The notes below the pieces were generated by a model that was not told where the DNA came from, did no database searches, and saw nothing but the letters and a program-made list of their open reading frames with translations. From Scolanthus callimorphus (Eukaryota > Cnidaria > Anthozoa > Actiniaria > Edwardsiidae), in NCBI GenBank assembly GCA_033964015.1, contig CM066917.1, forward strand, positions 25,513,951 through 25,577,950: DNA of 64,000 nucleotides. The letters are read 5' to 3'. The first letter of the stretch is position 1; each line of letters opens with the position of its first letter. Both the position numbers and the translations under genes were made by a program. This document shows positions 58,190 to 64,000 of this stretch, piece after piece.

Positions 58190-59015
58190 GTTACTAGGAC
58201 GTCGTCCAATCTTACTTCTCTGGTCTCCAGCGTTCTCATTAGATTTTTGGAAAAGGATAAGATCATCCGGTCAATCCTCCAGTTCTCACAACAATGCACT
58301 GAAAAAAGGGGGAAAACAAGTTACAAAAACGGCCAATTTTGTTGATTGATGCTTCATGTTGCGAACAACTTCGAACTAACTGGTCTCCTTTTTATTACCT
58401 CAGCGCAGGCGCCTCTTTTACTGCTTTTGCTTGCCTCTTTAAGCTCTTCTTAATTCGTTGATTTGGGCTTCCTGTGGTGACGAAAGTGCACGAACACGAA
58501 TGAACACGGACCCTCCCCCTCAAGTTTACCTCGTGCCTAGTCTTACTGCGCGTATGCGCCCCAGCACAGCAAGCCCACGCATTGGATTTTCTTGATTTAC
58601 ATATGCCTGTGGACAATGTGTGGAGGTTTTCCAACCATATATTATAAAAATTGCGCAATACGCCCTCAGTGTATGACGTCAAATATATAATAAATGTCCT
58701 CTGATTTTACGTGGTATGTCCTCTTATATACCACGGAATGACGTAATAAAGTGGTCAAAGTGTTGTGGACTCACGAGGCGCAGCCCAGAATTCGAGAAAC
58801 GCGCGCGTAGAAAAGCTATTAGATTCGAGCAACGTGTGGCAAACAATCTGGTTACTAGAAAGTGTCAAACCTATTGGATTTGTTTAGCATCTTTTGAAAC
58901 GTTTGCATGCAAGTACGTGTCGTCAGTCCATAAGAAATTCTTTATGCCAACCTTGGACAATACATGTAAACGTTTATGTAAAACATATAGGGGCTTGTGT
59001 AGAATAGCCATGGGA

Positions 59016-59227
59016 TAGACCAAATCGGCTAGCGGTGTTTACATCTTGTTGCCATCCAATTCAGATCATGTGATGATTCCTTTGGGTGGATACAATTGTC
59101 AAATGTTTCTCACTCGACCGAGTGCATGAGTGTATGTGCAGAACTAACAAAAGTATCCACCCAAAGGAATCATAACATCTGAATTGGGTGGCAACGAGAT
59201 GTAAGCATAGTTAGCCGACTTGGTCTA
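59016..59227. mobile_element. Foldback element of 212 bp next to the APCDD1-like exon
   Basis: The ends TAGACCAAATCGGCTA and TAGCCGACTTGGTCTA are inverted, and most of the arm (including CATCTTGTTGCCA and CCTTTGGGTGGATAC) pairs. It lies in the intron before the coding exon. Confidence 0.75.
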
Positions 59228-59388
59228 TTTTCCTTAGTACTCCAAAGATAGTACTTCCAAAACAAAACAAATTAAGCCAAGAAGGTCGAAACTTTCGAGT
59301 ATTGAAATGGATTTTTGGCTACTTTTTGTCAAAATTGCTCGAAATCCTGATAAAATCTCTCTTTAATCATACTGATTTTTCGTTGCAG

Positions 59389-60811
59389 ATGTGAAGTCAG
59401 GCCGGGACCAAAGTTCCTCACGCGTTTGATTCAAATCCAATCGGACTCCCGATGGCAGACGCGATTCCATTACTATTCGGACTACCAGTGCACAAGGCCA
59501 ACCTTCACCCTACACATTAGAGGGTTCAACAAACTAAGCGACTCGGAGTCAGACACGCTACACGGTGCGACGACGGCTGAGTTCAACTTCACGTCAATCA
59601 CCTTGTATACCCACAGTGCCGACACAGAGAACAACATAGTAGGCGTGGCGAATAGATCGTGCCCTGGCAGTTTACACCTCATCAAGCGCAACTCGAAAAA
59701 ATTTGGAGAATATCGCGTGTCGAATTTCGCCTTTAGTAGACGCACCTGCAGGAATACGTTTGGTATTTCGGAGTACGAGTTCTCCGTGCTCAAGCTTGAG
59801 ACCTACAGGAAGCGGACCTCCGACAGTGACTTGTTGTACTTTGGAGAGATTCCAACGAGCTCTAGGAGTCGGCGAAGATACAAGCCCACTTCATATCAGC
59901 TTCCACTGCAGAGAGTTACTTCTCCTAATTGTTCAAACTGTCTGTTGATTAAAAGGGCAAGCGCAGGGGCACCCCCTATTTTGCCAAGAGAGCGACCACG
60001 CCCTGTTATGTTAAATGATGCGTGGGGCAGTAGAACGTGTGAGACCCAACCGGGAGGAAACTTTCTCACCCGATACATGGTCTTTCAACACACCGGAAAA
60101 ACGTTCGAGGGATACTACTTCTATTTTTCGGATTCGCACTGCAAAAAGCTCATGTTTATGCTCCACTGCTCAGGAACTTTCCATGCAGGGAAGTTTAATC
60201 GCCTTGTTCGCGACGGCGAGGACTATAGTTTCAGTATTAACACGGCAGCCATCACGCCGCACACGAAAGGCTTCGCGCGGCAGTTGAACTCTTTTTCGCG
60301 CGATAACGAATGCGGAAAGGGCGAATGGGAGGTCGGCAAGTCGCAGGATATTTCTTCTACTGGAGGCTGTCGGACGCTGAGGTTAACTGTCCCAACTATC
60401 GAGCTTGATCTTCTGAAAATGATAACGAATGAACACGGCCAACGGGAACTTTACACGGGCCAGAGACCTACGGACGTGTCACGTGCTAACACGCCATTCA
60501 AGCGGCCGACTTCATACCAACTTCCAATGGTGAAGTGCTCATCTTTTCGGGCAGATTTCGTGCCACCAACCACTCTGCCAACATCAGAACCGACTACGCG
60601 TTTTCCCAGGGCACCAGTGATAAATCCCATACTGACTGTGCCGACGTTGAAACGGGACGGAGACAAGACCACGCCCAAGCAAAACGGGAAAACGAGTAAG
60701 GGAACCAAAGGACAGGGTACGGTTGCTCTCGAGGGAACGGGGAATTCGGCTGCGAGCCTGCGATGGTCTCCAATACTGGCAGCGGTTATTTTGCTTGCGA
60801 GGTTGCTATAG
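59389..60811 (+). CDS. APCDD1: APCDD1-like protein, last coding exon
   Basis: The exon starts after TTTTTCGTTGCAG at 59388, with the frame entering at codon position 3. It encodes CEVRPGPKFLTR, then FHYYSDYQCTRPTFTLHIRG, which is the Cys-containing core of an APCDDC domain. A second copy follows: WGSRTCETQPGGNFLTR and FYFSDSHCKKLMFMLHCSG. After a Thr/Pro-rich stalk, the protein ends in a hydrophobic segment (ILAAVILLARLL) that could be a membrane anchor or GPI signal. APCDD1 proteins are membrane-bound inhibitors of Wnt signalling in animals. The signal peptide and first domain start must be in upstream exons, which I could not find. The exon ends with TAG. Confidence 0.8.
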
Positions 60812-61986
60812 TGGGTGACCGTTTCTCTGGTGCGAGCTAGAATCACTTTTGTCTGATTATAAGGTAGTGGTCTAGAGATAGCGATAGCAGCAATCATTGA
60901 TCACTCCCGGCAAATGACTAGCGTGAACAACACCGCCAAAGCAGGGTTAGATGTAGGAGACTTGATGTGGCTTATGCACGCGTACAACAACAAATGATTG
61001 AATTTTTATGGGCGCGTAACACGATACTCGTGGTTTGACTGTCAGAGGGCCGGCATTCCCTCTAGGATTGGAATTGTTCGCGGGTCACGGCAGACCCAAT
61101 CGTGGCGCGGCGACACCACCGGATCATTTTTTGTTCAGAATTGAAGGCGTGACGTCACTCCTTGTCACGCCAAATAGTTGGGCGCAGCTTTCTTGAGAAA
61201 TAAGTAATATATCAAACACGAGACAGTGTGTTTCATGTTACAATCAAATGCAGAACTTTGGTGAATTTGCCTACAATGTCGCTAGTGGAGCTGGACTTGC
61301 GGTATACTAAAGAAAACTGGCCGGAGCATTGCGACCAGAAGGAGCGATAGATTTTAACCAGTTTTTTTCGAGTACAAGTTGAACATTAAGGTGCCACGAT
61401 GCGCAAAACAAAAATAACATACCATCAAATGCAAATCCTCTTATAACAGGGAGTTTTATTTGTCTTTCCGTCCTGGATTTTTAAAGCTAATTACATTAAA
61501 TAAAGTAACTCGAATTTGGTTGGCCGAGAATCAGATGAAAATTGATATGATACCGGGGTGGACGATCATGTTAGCAAATACTCTGCGACTATGGACTGCG
61601 GAAATGTGGAACAGAGGTGAGGTGACCTGGCTTTATTTTGTCAAAATTTTCAATTTTAAAATTTTAAATTAAGAGCTAAACATTATTGCTCGACTTCCTC
61701 GATTCATGACACAATGTTTTCATGTTGTATTTTTTAGTCGTGGTCTACGTCAAATCTAATCGAGTTCCCCTGATGCTGTATTTTCACTGAAATTCAATCG
61801 AATTGAACCAAATTTGGATGCCGTTTCGAGCGTCTTGCGAACCTGAAATTCTTACGATTTTCCTCTCGGAATTAAAAAACTAGATAGAGAAATTGTTTCT
61901 TTGCTTCCGCTGCCCATGTTACATTATTCTCATACTCATTAATTATTCACGAGGATAACAGCCAATTTCAAGAGCATGAGAAGTCA
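60812..61986. other. 3' region of APCDD1-like gene and flank
   Basis: An AATAAA signal lies at about 61499-61504. No other gene recognised. Confidence 0.4.
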
Positions 61987-62121
61987 TTTCAAATCCTCCA
62001 ATTCGGACTGGACCGTATTTCAAGTCCTTGCAATTAGTTCCAGTCCTCGGCTCCGCCTCGGACTGGAACTAATTGCTGCGGACTTGAAATACGGTCCAGT
62101 CCGAATTGGAGGATTTGAAAT
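61987..62121. mobile_element. Foldback element of 135 bp
   Basis: A near-perfect mirror: ATTTCAAATCCTCCAATTCG at the left pairs with CGAATTGGAGGATTTGAAAT at the right, around GGCTCCGCCTCGG. Confidence 0.8.
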
Positions 62122-62562
62122 ATTACTTCTAAAGTAAATCTATTCCATGGAAAAAACGTCTTATGCCGGTAAAGCAATGAAATACTATTGTATCGACTTT
62201 AGCAAGTATAGAGTAGCTGGCTTACTTTAAAAGTAAAGCCTAGTATAGGCAGGGCTCGATTTTTTTTTGTTTCACATATCACTACCCGGAATCCAGTGAA
62301 TCTCTTCTTCCTGGAATTCCATAGAATTGGTGTCGATATGAATCTGCTCGTAAAAGTATTTTTAGAGCTGTATGATGATTCTCAAAGGCTTTGTTTTACT
62401 TTACAGCCAAAACCGTTCTATTACAACTAGCGATTTCGGTTTTTTTTCCGGCTCTTATTTCGAGTTTTGTTGTTTCAGTACTCATTAGAGCCAATCGGAT
62501 TCTTTGCCGGTTTCGCCCGTACGCTGGTACATCACGAGGGAAGATTGGTGACTATAGGCAAG

Positions 62563-62604
62563 GGCGTAGCCAGGGCAAGGGTCTAGGGGGGGGGGGGGGG
62601 GGGG
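62563..62604. mobile_element. Half copy of GGCGTAGCCAG element with 19-bp G run
   Basis: GGCGTAGCCAGGG is followed by a G run at 62586-62604. The other end is not evident. Confidence 0.5.
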
Positions 62605-62738
62605 CACTGTCCCCATATTCAAGACAGCAATACCGTAACTGTATTTGATACGCAACATTTTAAGTTTACGAGAAAATGTCTTTCCAAGGGGTCCTTGGTC
62701 TCTGTCTCCTGGCCATGCCCCTGGGAGTATTACAAGGG

Positions 62739-62884
62739 GTTGGTACTCGTCCACATTGACCGAAAGGACGACCTATTGTCTGCGAAACAATAGCACGAGG
62801 AACACCACAATATATCTATACCTCGTTCTATTGTTTCACAGACAATAGGTCGTCATTTTGGTCAATGTGAACGAGTACTAACCA
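62739..62884. mobile_element. MITE, CACTCGTTCACATTGACC family, copy 2
   Basis: Inverted ends of about 20 bp and the same inner palindrome as 54745-54872. Confidence 0.75.
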
Positions 62885-64000
62885 TTACAAGGAGGCGAAG
62901 ATTTATATTAGACGGTTTGAATTTCATAATAAGGGATGATATTTAATGTGATACCGGTTTTTGCTGTAAAGTATTTTGATTTGAAATGATAATCCAGATT
63001 CAGAACAATACACTCTGGTATATGCGTAGAACAATATTGTACATAGAAAAACACTCAGTATTTTCAAAAGAAAATTTAAAAAGTGTAAAGAGAAATTCTA
63101 GTTTAATACAGTAGAGTAAGTTAAAGCAATGCACTAAGATAATTTATATAAACGCATCGGAAAGTGTTTTGAGAGCTCTTTAATAGAGTGTTCAGCATGA
63201 GAGAAGAACGGATAATATTAAAAAGTATTCATTGCAGGCCAGCATGACTGTCTTATTTGCAACGGTGGTTTGCAAAATATAGCAAACTTTCTAAGTGGCC
63301 GGATACCAATACAAGGGCATTGATCTACAGGAATTCCTAACCATGGGAGACCATTTAACAACCCCATCCCGCCCGGGCCCCATCCCTTTTCAACATACCA
63401 CTACGGACGACAAACCCCTACTAGTACAGTCTTGTACCCAGACGTTATTTTTTTGCGTCTGCTCACTCATGACAAAACACAAGTCTGTCTTACTTCACAA
63501 CCTGATAATTGGTTTATTGTTGAATGGCTTCCACTCCTGATTGGCTATTGGTTTTGCGGTGATTTCTCCAACCGATTTCTCTAGGAAACTTCAGCGCGCA
63601 ATGAATTGTGGGACATGCGCTAAAAATATATCCTACGCATATCCCATAACTCTCTGCGCGCCCTGTTAAAACTCCACAAACCAATTTTGATTTTCGCTAG
63701 TTGACCACAGCACCCCGGGGTCACGTGAAAAATAATATGTTTCAACCTCACCAAGCTGGAGTACCCCAGCTATCCGTGGTCCCCCACCTTTATGTGAACA
63801 GGCCCAGGCATAACCCTTTTAGCAACCAAAAATACGCCACGCAGTGGACCCGTTTAGACTGACGGGCACCAAAACGCGGTTTGGCGCTAGGTCTAGGTGG
63901 AGAGTCACATGTAACAGATGAAAATCACAGTGACGCAGCCATTTTGCGCTGTTTTCAAGGGGTGGCCAGTCTACGAGCTCATCGAAGTGTGAAGCTTTGT
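62885..64000. other. Right end of window, nothing recognised
   Basis: No supported gene or repeat. Confidence 0.4.

Noticed and set aside
57925..58349. Repetitive ORFs with ETHGKRS-type repeats
   Set aside because: A 21-bp minisatellite keeps all frames open; no start context or flanking domain.
58716..59018. 100-codon ORF before the APCDD1-like exon
   Set aside because: No APCDDC signature or splice sites that connect in phase; likely chance.

Overview
This is a eukaryotic window, most likely from an anthozoan cnidarian or a similar marine invertebrate. The support is spliced genes with GT-AG introns, AATAAA signals, an APCDD1-like exon near the right end, a non-LTR retrotransposon fragment, and many small foldback elements, including the poly-G/poly-C 'GGCGTAGCCAG' type common in cnidarian genomes. 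I cannot name the species.

Positions 1-38723 are a head-to-tail array of one large mobile element. Four units are visible: A (1-12368, left part outside the window), B (12369-21284), C (21285-29998) and D (29999-38723). In unit order the element carries: (1) an array of GGAAC/GTTCC dyads; (2) a 594-aa tyrosine recombinase with an N-terminal zinc finger and a C-terminal Myb/SANT domain; (3) a 120-aa cyclin-box protein; (4) on the opposite strand, a seven-exon gene that I model as a 1015-aa SF3-type helicase with an acidic region and a C-terminal PCNA-interaction (PIP) box; (5) a small uncertain ORF; (6) a 184-187-bp satellite, an AT-rich block of about 0.6 kb and a 188-bp satellite. Only unit A has the whole helicase gene. 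B, C and D share one internal deletion of about 5.8 kb and look non-autonomous for replication.

The most striking signal lies at the unit junctions. Each internal junction is a 34-bp site with perfect 13-bp inverted arms around an asymmetric 8-bp spacer, the architecture of loxP and FRT. The right edge of the array falls inside that spacer, where it runs into a (CCCTT)n microsatellite that shares the CCCTT core of the spacer. My reading is that the recombinase circularises and integrates the element through this site, that circles integrating into resident copies build the array, and that the helicase/PIP protein, cyclin, AT-rich block and satellites form a plasmid-like replication module. 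The sites, motifs and exon phases are seen in the sequence; the mechanism is inference.

Positions 38719-64000 are host flank: the microsatellite, a decayed LINE 3' end (minus strand), many non-autonomous DNA transposons and foldbacks, a 21-bp minisatellite, and the last coding exon of an APCDD1-like Wnt-inhibitor gene (59389-60811). Between about 43.9 and 53.4 kb I recognise no gene.
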